A stretch of DNA of 64,000 nt from Piezodorus guildinii (Eukaryota; Arthropoda; Insecta; Hemiptera; Pentatomidae), in assembly GCA_023052935.1 (NCBI GenBank), contig CM041295.1, positions 106,084,711-106,148,710 of the forward strand, read 5' to 3'. Both the position numbers and the translations under genes were made by a program. Positions 1-12,500 of the stretch are shown piece after piece (position 1 is the first letter of the stretch; each line of letters begins with the position of its first letter). The notes beneath the pieces were generated by a model, which searched no databases, had not been told where the DNA came from, and worked only from the letters and a program-made list of their open reading frames with translations.

Positions 1-595
1 AAAAATAATAAAATTAAAACATCATTATAAAACAGATGGTGCATACAGAAAAAAACAATCTAAACTGACTCTTACACCAATAAAAAAATCTATATATTAC
101 TTCTTATAAATTGGGATTGTTGTAATGGCCACAAATGATTCAGCTGACACTTTTTCCCTTGTGTTTACCTCTAGCTACCACTATCAGTACTATTCAGAGA
201 AATTTTAATTTGAAAGAATGCCACCAATGGCAGGAGATTTTTATTAAAGCTAATGGTGTCCTCAATTTCTTGTCTTGAAGTTGAGAATCTTTTTCGCTTT
301 GATTTCCTGGATCATATTTTCAAAAGTCATATTTTTTTATTCCTCACTGTATCATTGATATCTCCTCTCTAGAAGTTGTTCTTTCTTATTTTTCAGCAGG
401 AATTTCTGCTCCTTTTTTTTCCTTGGGATATTTCTAGCATCAATAGCACATTCCATTTAAAAGGTAAAATAAGCTTTTCTATAGCATTTTACTTCCTCTT
501 CTTTGCTCTTCCACCAACAACTGTTGCAACTTCCCTGAATGACACTTTAACTTAATACAAAAAATAGTAAAATGATAAGTACTCATACAAATTTA

Positions 596-644
<49 letters not shown>

Positions 645-757
645 ATCCTTTAAAAGATGCATATTTAACTCTTCATTATTATAAATCGTCGCTTTTTTAA
701 TTTTTTGTTACAAAAACACTAAAAAAAAATATTTAAATTCTATAATAAATAACATAC
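1..757. repeat. ABCB8 intron with 46-base poly-A run
   Basis: Intron following the Q-loop exon. It is AT-rich with an uninterrupted A run at 598-643. I see no coding or other element in it. Confidence 0.6.
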
Positions 758-932
758 TTCTTCATCTGTGGCTGTAGGTTTTCCATATTTAATATTCTCC
801 TTAATGGTTGTGGCAAATAAAACAGGTTCTTGGTTAATAATTCCAATGGCTGAACCTCTAAGCCATTTTGGATCTAAATCAGTAATATTAACACCACCTA
901 TTGTAATAGTTCCACTGTTTACATCGTAAAAT
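758..932 (-). CDS. ABCB8: ABCB8 exon: Q-loop
   Basis: 175 bases, one base to finish Arg plus 58 codons, acceptor TTTTAG and donor GTATGT. It reads FYDVNSG, then [20 protein letters not shown] with the Q-loop Gln, and ends [11 protein letters not shown]. This is the last ABCB8 exon in the window. Confidence 0.9.
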
Positions 933-3900
933 CTAAAAATCAAAATAAACAAAATTAAAAAGGTTAAATGTTGGTAAATTTAGAAAGACAATAATTGTTA
1001 AATTTTCAACATTAAAAATACATGATATATAAAATAGATTAATAACATCATAATGCAACAAATAAAAGATGTTTTCTAACAGATTCAACAGACATATTCC
1101 AATAAAAATCATCAATGATTATTTATAAAGGATTGAAGTAAGGAACACAAAGAACAAAATACTTTAACACCTACCCGTGATGTGATTAAAAAAAATATAT
1201 ATATAATCTCCACTCTGAAGAAGAAGACTGTTTCTGAAACCATGAAACCACAAAGTTCAAATGATCAGGTATAAACACAGGAAGCTCCATCCTTTTAGCA
1301 TATAACTTCATCACCCCAATTTAGGTATAGAGCATAATATCAACCAACAAATTGGAAAAGTGAATATTTAAAAAATCTACACAGATAGAACTTCAATCAT
1401 AAAGAATGAAAATGAGGAATACTTTTCACGAAAATTTTGCTGAACATGTGAATGAATATCAGAATAAAATCCTAGACAGATGGCATCTACAAGAGATTGC
1501 CATTCTGTCCTATTTTCAATCTGTTTTGCTTCTTGCCACGTTTTGCTGGCTCGGCTGTATTCCTTTTTGGCCAATATATGTCATATATCTCCAAGTCTAA
1601 CTCTTCTTCTCTTTCTTCTTGGGACTTCCACGGTACAACAACATTTCTATGGCACCATCAGGTTTTCTCTATGTATGTTCCATCGATTTAAAATTTTCCT
1701 TCCTTATTTTACATAGATAGGGAGCTGCCATGTGCTCCTTCATAGCTCTTCATTAGAGATTTTATCGGGTCAGCCTCCAAGACTCTTTGTAAAATTCACC
1801 TACCAAGTTTCAATTACAGCAGTACTGATGACAACATAGGTGTTAATTAGTCTTAGTTTTGTTTTATTGTCTCCCATAAGGGCTACAGCTTTAAAATCAC
1901 TGTGTTTTTTAAAATCTGGTTTATAAAATCTTTCAATGTGTTTCCTTCCTCAATGACAAATATTACCATGCGTATAAATTATTTCACTATTCTATGGTCT
2001 TTTTCCTCAGAAAAAATAGATTCTAGCATTGCTCGTTCACACACATTTCCTTATTTTTAATAATGCTGATCCCAAATAAAACTTGGTTCACAATTCAGCT
2101 GTGGGCGTCTGACTTGTGTAGCAGATCAATGAATCACTGAGCAAGAAACAAGACCACATATGATTCCACACCTTCGTACCCCAATCATAGGCCAATGATG
2201 CAGTAAAGAAACACAATAATGAGAGTTGGGAGAAGTACACAAAGCTTTACCCCAGTATCGAATTTTAAGTGGGTTCAACATCATTCCCTTGTGATTGGTT
2301 GATGGTCAAATTGATATGTCTAACCATTGTATGAACCTTAGTCCTGATAAGGTTGATAATATTTTCAAGGATGCCATAGTTCCCCAAGATTCTCTTGTCT
2401 CAGCTGCTTCCCCCTGTTCATCTTTTGCCAGTTTACATCAGATATACATTTTGTCTGCTGTTTTTAAAGGTGAGATAAGATTCGTTCACTTTCAAGATGT
2501 TTGACTTGATGGCATGCTTGTCGTAGCGGCTGTGATCTGGAGAAATACAATCTATTATGGTAATTGTTACAAGAATTAAGAACTGATATTTTAATTAATG
2601 TTATATTTAAACAAGCCAAGATTGTTCTATAGTGAAGTTTAGAATTTATTTATATACTAAAAATCTTACTAAATAAAGCTATTAAATGGGGTATTGAACT
2701 TAAATAACCAAATAGGAGAAGTTAGTTGAGAGTGCAGTCAAATTAACACACAATTAAGTAGAAACTTAATTTAATATTGCTGATGTTTCGGCCTAAATTT
2801 TAGGCCTTCTTCAGGGCTATAAAACAAAAGATAACAACCAATAGTAGAATACAATATATAAAGATGATAAGTAAAAGAAATTATAATGATAATTAGAAAC
2901 AAAATGAAACTGTAGTTATGTTAATTGACAAATACTATAATAATTAGAAACAAAAGGGCAAAATAAATTTAATAAAATGTGAATAATTAGTATTTGAAGG
3001 CCCGAAACTGGATGGCAGCGGCACAGAACACAGAAGCATGGCCGTTGCTGTTAGAGGAAGCCAAGACCCTTTATGGGTCGTAGAGCTATTAAAAGAAGAA
3101 GAAGTGAATAATTACATAATAGAAAATTAATTTTTTTTTTTATTATTTATTTACTGTAACTTACAACTTCATTATATAACATAATGAATAAATATGCAGA
3201 TTGACGAAAAGTCATGAAAATGTCCTGAGAAAGAGCTACCCAGTGGTAGCACTTCACTAACTATTTTAAGGCAGTAGGTCCCAAGGCCACCTTCTTTTTA
3301 ATCGCTTTGGAGGTTTATCAGGAATATCTAAGGAAGATAAATTGCGGACAAGTGGGTTTGTGTGTGCAGGGAGTTTAGAATGAAAAGAGGTGTATCTATG
3401 ACAGGCTATGTCTGCAACAAATGGGATGTTTAGGTCATTATGGATGAGTTTATTTGTGACAAAATAAGGGGCATTCAGGATTTTGGATTGAAAGGATGGG
3501 ATGTGGGAGGAATTAGATGGTTTAGTAGAGTCCCACAGCTTGATTCCATATGTCTAAATAGGTCTAATGTAAATGAGTCTTTTTTAATATACTAGAAGTT
3601 TTGAACGTTTGCCAGTAAGGCAGAAACGCATTAAAAGAGGTTAGAAATTGACGGAGTTTGTAAAGCAGTCCCTGGTGCCAGACTCGATCAAATGCTTGTT
3701 CTACACCGAGAAAGGTTCCAGTGCAGTACATACCCCGCTCCAATGTGGAGGACACTACATCCACCACATGGTGACATTGCTGTATTGTAGAATGGGATGT
3801 AAGGGAATGGGGCCACTTAGTTCTTGCTAGTAGTTTTTCTTTTAGAAGCGTTCGGATATGTCGGAGCGTGAATACTTATGTATATATATTTCTCTTTGAA

Positions 3901-6900
3901 AAAAAAAAAAAAAATTACGGAGAAAACAAAACGCTATGTTGGAAAGGCTGAGATGTTAGGACTGGATAGGTAAAGAGGTGAGATACATTTAAATCAGATA
4001 TAAAATACGTACCAATTGAAGGAATGAGAACCCAACAATGACCAAATTAAGTAATTATGGCGCCCAAGGTGGGGAAATGATGAAACAAACTTGGCGGCAA
4101 CAATGGTATCAAATTAAGCCAATGAATATTTAGAAAAACAACATTTGGCATTGGTTTTACTTTGTACCAAAAAATATAAAAAATATCTGAAGCCTTTCTT
4201 ACAAAGAAAAAAAAAAATTTAGCTCCTAGGGACCGTGTTTGTAAAAGATTGTTGTCTCGAATGGGTTAAATGGTTTTTATTTATATTGAGATTAACTAGG
4301 AACAACTAATTCAGTAAACAATTATTAAACAAGCAAAGCTTTTAAATTATGCTAATTATGCAATATTTTTTACCTCTCAAGAAGAAGAGCAATCGTTGAT
4401 TTACCATTCCCAGAAGCCCCTACAACTGCCACTGTTTTACCAGCAGGTAAGGATAAGTTCAAATTAGTAAGCACAGCCTAAAATAAAAAAAATACATGCG
4501 GGTCAATCCATTTGAAATCATCCAGGACTTTCCGCTCAACATTTTTGATAGTAATGAATATACATTGTTTAATGACACTCAAATTTTATATATTTTTCCT
4601 ATATTAAAAAAAACAAGTTTTTGCCATTTTTGAAAATTTATATACAAAAAAGGATCTTGAGAACATAGTCCTTTTTTGTATATGAATTTTCAAAAATGGC
4701 AAAAACTCGTTTTTTCGCGAAGTTTATGCGGAAATATTTCAAAAGGGACTGAGAAGAGAATTATATACCTCGAGAACAAGCTCAGTCTCAGTCACCAAAT
4801 ATATGTCACATATAAACATCATATAGATGTGTAACCTGTGTTAGTTTCATAATTTTTCACTCAGTCCCTCTTGAAATATTTCTGTGTAAACTTCTTGAAA
4901 AACAAGTTTTTGCCATTTTTGAAAATTCATGTACAAAAAAAGACTATGTTCTCAAGATCAAAATTTTTACAGCAAAGGGCTGTGACTAAGCTATGTATGA
5001 AAAAATGATCAATGGTGAGTCTCTTTTCTTTATAGACTTTTAACTCCCCAAAAGTCTCATTTTTTATCAATATTTGAGAGTTTTTTAACCACTTTATTCA
5101 CTTTTAAGGCAATTAGTTGTAAGGACAAACGATATAAAGCATGTCCTTTTCTTATTGTTGATTTTTGTTTTAATCGATATCTGCAAAATTACTAGAATTA
5201 GAAAGATTTTCTCAACACATGTTTTCAGTGTTCAAAACGGCTGCAACACTAAAAGTATTTGCCAGAAAAAAATTTTATCCATGGTTTTTTACTCATGAAA
5301 AGATAGAGAATAACTGGTTAAAAAATCATTAAAATCAAAAATGTTGAGTGGCAAAATTAATGGAAATTGGGCAATTTTAAATGGATTGACTAATATACAA
5401 TATACATAGACATATTTATTTAACAGACAATTGATTAATCCTATTTAATATAGGAAAAATATATAACATTTGAGTGTCATAAAACAATGTATATACATTG
5501 AAATTTATACTAATTTTGGAATTTTTAATGACATTATTTAATGGCATACCTACTTAAATATAAAAAATAACATAAGCAGATACAGTGTTTTCAAATGTTA
5601 ACTCGTAATTATAAGAGGGAATATCAGAATACCATAACCAAAACATATGAACAGTCAGACAACCCACAAAAACTTAGTAAAAAATGACTACCAATCCTTA
5701 AATTTTAAAAGAGAAAAAAAAGGACATTTAAAAAGGATAAAACTAAATGGGGAAATAGGAAAATGGTGAAATCTACATTATTAGTAAAATTAATCAATAA
5801 TTTACATACCTGTGTCGGCCTTGAAGGATAAGCAAAAGTCACATCATTGAATTCAACATTTGGAATAAAAGAATGGTAAGGAATTTTTATACCTCCTTCA
5901 GTTGGGATAATAGGTTTCAAACTAGATATACTGAAAAGGAAAAATATAAATAACTAGAGCTTATCTTTAAATAAAAGATCGACACCTGTGTATTTCAAAT
6001 AAATTATATCTCTAAGAGATTTTTTCAATGAATAAAGAAATTATAAGTTATAATTTTATTTATATATTAAATAATATTAATTAAAAGGATCTTAAAAAAA
6101 CTTTTCAATTGGGAATTAATGAATCAACAAACAATTTTATTTAAGCACTTCTGATTTTACTGGATAATTTTATATAATTGTCAATGCATGTAAGCAGAAA
6201 ACATTTATCATTGTGCAGAAAGACTAACTTGATCAACAACTCAAAGTTATGGTGGCATAAAAATCCAAATGGAGACATGCCATCTACTTTAAAGGTGGAC
6301 AACAAAAAACTTTATTTATTGCAGAGTGAGAGGGGGGATAAGTTGTCGGTTGAATCTATGGCCCAGTTATCAAAGGATGAGAAGCACAGAACTGATAACG
6401 AAATATATGATCTGTTCAAAGATATATAATCACAACTATATCAATTAAACAATATGTTGGAATAATGGTCATATTCCATTCTAAAATGAGGACCACTACA
6501 AATATGTAAACAACTTTTTTTCTTCTTCCTTTTCTTTCTTTTGGTTTTTCTCTATGATCTTATTATAACATAAGAAGCACAATTATAATATCTCTTTACA
6601 TACACACATATGATTATATAACTATAGAAATATATATACTCAGTAGTCGTATTTATTTTTTTAATAAATAATATAAGTATATCTTAAGTTTGTATTTGTT
6701 TTATGTTTTTGTTTCTGTGCCAGACACAAGTCTCAGTTTCTGTACTTTTCTGTTATTCTTAGGTGATTGAAGGTCCCAGAATTAAATTTACTTTTCTTTC
6801 TTTCTTTCTTAAACTCAATTCAAACAACGAAAATTTCATGAGATGCAGAATGCATATTTATGCAATGCTTGATGTTTCCATGTACATCAAACAATGAAAG

Positions 6901-9491
6901 ATTGCATTGTAAATGCTATAAACAACATGACCAGGGGCCACTTGGAACCCTGAAGACACATGACAAACAATCAACTAATGAATATGAAACTCTACTTATG
7001 CTTGCGGAATCACACTTTCCCAACTGTAAGGTTATAAACCTGGACAACTGTGATGTTGTCTACCCGACTGACCGTGCCAGCAAAAATGCCTGGCACACGG
7101 CCAGAGGTATCATTACCTCTAATACACTTGAATGGGCAATAAAATCACTTGCTCCATTCAAGTCTCCTGGCATTGATGGCATCTTTCCAGCTCTACTGCA
7201 GAAAGGTCTACCAATCATTAAACGACACCTCCTCTTACTATTCAGAGGTAGCTTGGCTTTAAAATATGTACCAGTCAGTTGGAGAGAATCCAAACTCTGC
7301 TACATCCCCAAACCAGGGAAAGGTTCCTACACGGACCCCAAGTCATTCAGACCTATATGCCTGTCCTCGTTCCTGATGAAAACTCTGGAAAAAATTCTGG
7401 ACAGACATATTAGAGCACATTTATCTCTTAACAATCCGTTACACCCACTCCAATTCGCTTACCAAGCTGGTAAATCTTGCGAATTAGCACTACACCATCT
7501 GGTTTCCAGGATTGAAATATCCATGGAACAGAAAGATATAATGACGGGCACCTTTATCGACATTGAAGGTGCCTTTGACAGAACTCCCTATAACACTATC
7601 CTTAGTGCTCTGATTGACTACGACATTGATCCTGTCATCAGAGGCTGGATAATGGTTATGCTTGAAAGCAGAACCCTAGCATCGGAATTATCCAATACCA
7701 TGCTAAGGATCAAACCAAATGGTGGCTGCCCTCAGGGTGGCGTTCTATCGCCTCTACTTTGGTGCTTGGTGATTGATCCACTGATCAAGAAACTAAACTC
7801 CCAAGGCTTCTATACACAGGGCTACGCAGACGATATCGCAATTCTGATAGGAGGCAAATATCAATGCGTAGTATCCTCTCTACTAAAACATGCAACACAT
7901 ATTCTTTGTGATTGGTGTGAATCCTCTGGACTTAACATCAATCCACAAAAGATTAAGGTTTGCACTTTTACACACAAAAGAAAGGTAAACATGAACTTAC
8001 CTAGTATTAACGGTACACAGCTCACCAACTCCAAAGAAGTAAAGCATTTAGGGGTCATTCTTGACCACAAATTGCGGTGGGACAATCACATCTCTTATAT
8101 TGCCGGAAAAGCTCTAAAATGCTTATGGGCATGTAAAGGCGCAATTAATAACGCTTGGGGACTCAAACCCCAAATCGTCTACTGGCTCTACATCACAGCC
8201 ATTAGACCAATGATCACCTACTCCTCCGTAATATGGTGGCACAGAGCCCACATAGGGAACAATAATAAGACACTTTGCAAATTGCAAAGGCTTGCTTGCC
8301 TCATGATAACCGGGGCAATTAAGACCACTCCAACAAATGCGATGGAGACAATGCTGAATATCATGCCTCTAGATTTGGAGGTGGAAGCGCATGCGCTGAG
8401 AACCATTTATCGCTTCACCATAGTAGGTAAATGCTCTAACAAGTTCACCCACCAAGGTCATTGCAACTTACTTAGCAGGCTCAATGAAAATAACATCCTA
8501 GCTATGCCTTCAGACCTACAAATCCGGAAGTTTATCAATGCTCACTACACTGTCAACATTGATGAATCAAGGAAGCACATACCCAAACATGGTATTAACT
8601 GCTACACTGATGGCTCACTAATGGACAGCGGCTCAGGTGCTGGTGTCTGGAGGAAAGACAAACCACAATCCGGGGTCAGTATTCCACTAGGCAAACACAC
8701 AACAGTCTTTCAGGCTGAACTTCTTGCTATTCTCCACTGTGCTACTGACTTGTGCTCTGATGGCATTAGTGGCAAAAAGATTTTTATCTACACTGATAGT
8801 CAGGCAGCACTAGGAGCCCTAAACAATCACACAACCACCTCAAAAGTCGTTGAAGCATGTAATCTGACCCTAAACTGTCTTGCGGAGAAGAACACTGTAA
8901 ACGTTGAATGGGTACCTGGTCATTCTGGGTTCAGTGGGAACGAAAAAGCTGATGAATTAGCTAGGCAGGGTTCGTCAACGATTCCCATCACACCAGAACC
9001 CCTTAGTGGAATCAGCCTAAGCAATGCTTTTAGGTTCATCAATCAATCCTATTTAAACAAATACAAACAAATTTGGCTAAATAAGGGACCTAGACAATCA
9101 CTCATATTCTTAGATGGTCCTTGTACCAGCAGAAGGAGGTGTCTTCTTGGTATGAGTAGGACATGCCTGAGGACATTGACTGCTGTCTACACTGGACACT
9201 GCAAACTTAACTACCATATGTTTAAACTTGGTATTTCCGACAACCCTCTATGCAGACTATGCGGCATAGATGATGAAACATCATTTCACATAGTCTGCCA
9301 CTGCGACAAGCTAGCCATGTTGAGGTTCACCTTATTTGGTGAAGACCGCCTAGTAAACCCCACTAACAATAAACTTGTTAATCCCAATAGCCTTCTGAAG
9401 TTTGCTTCTGCCACTAAACTCGTGTTTTAAATCTAACATTGCGTAATCCTATGGCGCACAATAGACCGTTTGGTCGCGGTGCAACCCATGC

Positions 9492-9522
<31 letters not shown>

Positions 9523-12500
9523 TGCTATGCAACAAGTAGAGAAAATTCATGGACAATGACATCTAGCGACAGAAATACTTGTTAATAGATCATGGAGAAA
9601 GTAGAATTCCCTTAGGTATGTAGTGTTATCCTCGCGCGGATCTCATTACCGCGTATGGGGAGCGTCCCACGGGTGGCGGATGTGGGGATGGTCGGTGGAA
9701 TTTCCTCTGAAGCTCCTCCCGGCTAAGTCCGATGGACTCGCTGACAACAATGAGAGCGGCCCTCCAGGCTTGCTGGAGGGTGTGACATAGGTTCGAATGC
9801 CCTACTCACATATTTTAGTTCACAAAATACCACCAACAGTCATGGATTCCTCTGAGGTAAGACGCTCATTATCCGGAGGTAAACTAGTCCCCCATTCGGG
9901 TCTCCGGGTGGGGACTGCTTCAGGGGAATCATGGCGCAAGATGAAAATTAGAGATCTAACAATAGGAACGTGGAACGTTAGAAGTTTAAATACGGCAGGT
10001 GGGTTAAAGTCGGTCGCGAATGAAGTTAAGGGGTACCATTTAGATATCGTTGCATTACAATAGGTTCGCTGGCCAGGGGAGGGTTTGTTAACAGAAGGAA
10101 AGTACACTATTTGGTACAGGGGGAGCGTTAATTATTGTCTAGGTACCGGGTTTCTGATTAGGAATAGATTTCTTTCCGCATTACGGGACGTACAGTTTTT
10201 TAGTGAAAGAAAATTGGTTGCTATATTTCAAGGTCATTGGTTAAAAATTGCGTTTATAAACATTCATTCTACCACCGAAGACAGTGATAATGAAGTAAAA
10301 TGCGAATTTTATGATAAATTAGAGTCGGTTTACGATAAGTTACCGCGAAATTACATTAAGATAATACCAGGCGACGCGAATGCAAAGGTTGGAAGGGAAG
10401 AAGTATATCGTCCTATTATTATTATTATTATTGGTTTGGCGCTACAACACGTTGACGCGTCCAGGCCTCCTCAACCAGCAACCTCCAGAAGTCTCTGTCC
10501 TGTGCTGCAGCCATCCAGTTGTGGACTCCTAAGCTCCTCGCATCCGCGGCCACACAGTCACTCCATCGAAGACAGGGGCGGCCAACTCTCTTCCGGCCAT
10601 GTACTATATCCGTCAATAATCTTTTAGGAGTTTCGTGTTCCTCCATCCTGGCCACATGTCCAGCCCATCTTAGGCGATGTCGCTTGATGACGCAAACAAC
10701 GTCAGGCTCTCCAAAAAGGTTGTAAACCTCTTCATTTTTTCTTCTCCTCCACTCTCCACCAACCAACACCGGTCCAAAAATCTTTCGGAGTATCTTTCGC
10801 TCAAATGCTGCCAACCTCTGGTACATCTCTTTTGCCATGGTCCATGTCTCCGCTCCATACGTAAGGACTGGGCGAATCAATGTTTTGTACAGAGTGACTT
10901 TTGTTTTCCTGGTCACTGACCTGCTTGACAGATGCTGCCTCAAACCAAAGTAACATCTGTTTGCGGCCAACATCCTTCCATTGATCTCCGTTTCAATGGC
11001 ATTGTCGCATGTGACTTTTGAGCCAAGATATGTAAACTCAGAGACCCATTCGAAGAGACAATTTCCAAATTTCACCTTTTCCCCAGGATGTCTTGGGCGT
11101 TGTTCAGCGATCATATACTTGGTCTTATCATGGTTTACCACTAGACCAAATTTTTTTGCTGCTTCTGCGAGAGTTAGGAATGCCTCCTCGACTGACTTCT
11201 TTGTGCGTCCAATTATATCGATGTCGTCGGCGTATGCTAGGAGCTGTACGGTTCTATTTATAATAGTCCCTGTAGTCTGAATTGCTGAATCTCTTATCGC
11301 CTTCTCTAGAGCCAGGTTAAACAGTAGACATGCTAGGGCATCACCCTGGCGCACTCCTTTTCTGGACGAAAAACTTTCTGAGCGATCGCCTTGCACTTGT
11401 ACAACGCATTCGAGGTCTGTCATGGTCATCTTGATCAGTCTTATTAGGCCTTCAGGTACGTTCAGCTGTCTCAAGGCTTCGTAGAGACCCTTTTGATCCA
11501 CACTATCATATGCCGCTTTGAAGTCTATGAATAAATGATGGGTGGTTATACGAAACTCATGTCCCTTTTCCAATATAGTCCTGAGGCAAAATATTTGGTC
11601 TGTTGTGGATTTTCCTTTTCTAAACCCACATTGGTAAGAGCCTAATTCTCTTTCTGCATGTGGAAGAAGCCGTTGAAACAGAATGCCTGAAAGGACTTTG
11701 TAGGCGCACGGTAGAAGGGCTATGCCCCGATAGTTTCCACAATCAAATGGGTCCCCCTTTTTAAATATGGGGCATATTAAAGATTTCCTCCATTCCGATG
11801 GCATATCTTTCTTTTCCCAGATGTCCATAATCAGATTGTGCAGGGCTATTTTCAGACGTTCGCCACCGTACTTGAGCAACTCAGCTGGTAGATTGTCTGC
11901 GCCTGGGGCCTTGTGGTGTTTCAACCCCACCAAAGCATCAGCTACCTCTTCATCATCTGGTGGTTCAACATCCCTATCCTGATAGAGTTGAGGGCAGTTG
12001 TTTTCATTCTCCTCTTGATGTACTGTATAAATATTCGCAAAGTGTTCCTTCCATATATTCATGCACGCTGCCCTCTCAACTATTATATTGCCTTCGCGAT
12101 TCCTGCAAGCTGAGTGGGTGGGCTTAAAGGGCTCCCTGCTTTCATTGACTGAGGCGTAGAATCTTCTGGTATCACCAATAGATATAAGCCTTTCAGCTGC
12201 CTCTAGTTTCTTTCTCTCCCAGGATCTTTTCTTTCTTTTATGAAGTCGTTTCTCCATTCTTAGTATATCGTCCTACAATCGGTAAAGAAAGTTTGCACGA
12301 ATATAGTAATGATAATGGGACCCGACTAATAAACTTTGCCATTTCGAAAAACCTAGTAATCAAAAGTACTACGTTTAAACATAAGGATATTCATAAATAT
12401 ACGTGGACATCGCCGGATGGTCAAACACGGAATCAAATCGATCATGTTTTAGTACAAAACAGATGGCAAAGTAGCATAATTAACGTGAGATCGTATCGTG

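Noticed and set aside
6178..6429. 83-codon plus-strand frame in an ABCB8 intron
   Set aside because: No recognisable domain, wrong strand for the host gene, no RNA-processing signals; too weak to call a gene.
9769..9795. B-box-like ggttcgaatgcc in the RTE leader
   Set aside because: One base too many between the conserved halves and no A box in front; it is part of the RTE 5' leader.
10981..11280. 99-codon plus-strand frame, and other frames opposite the nested RTE
   Set aside because: Antisense shadow of the RT ORF at 10428-12257.
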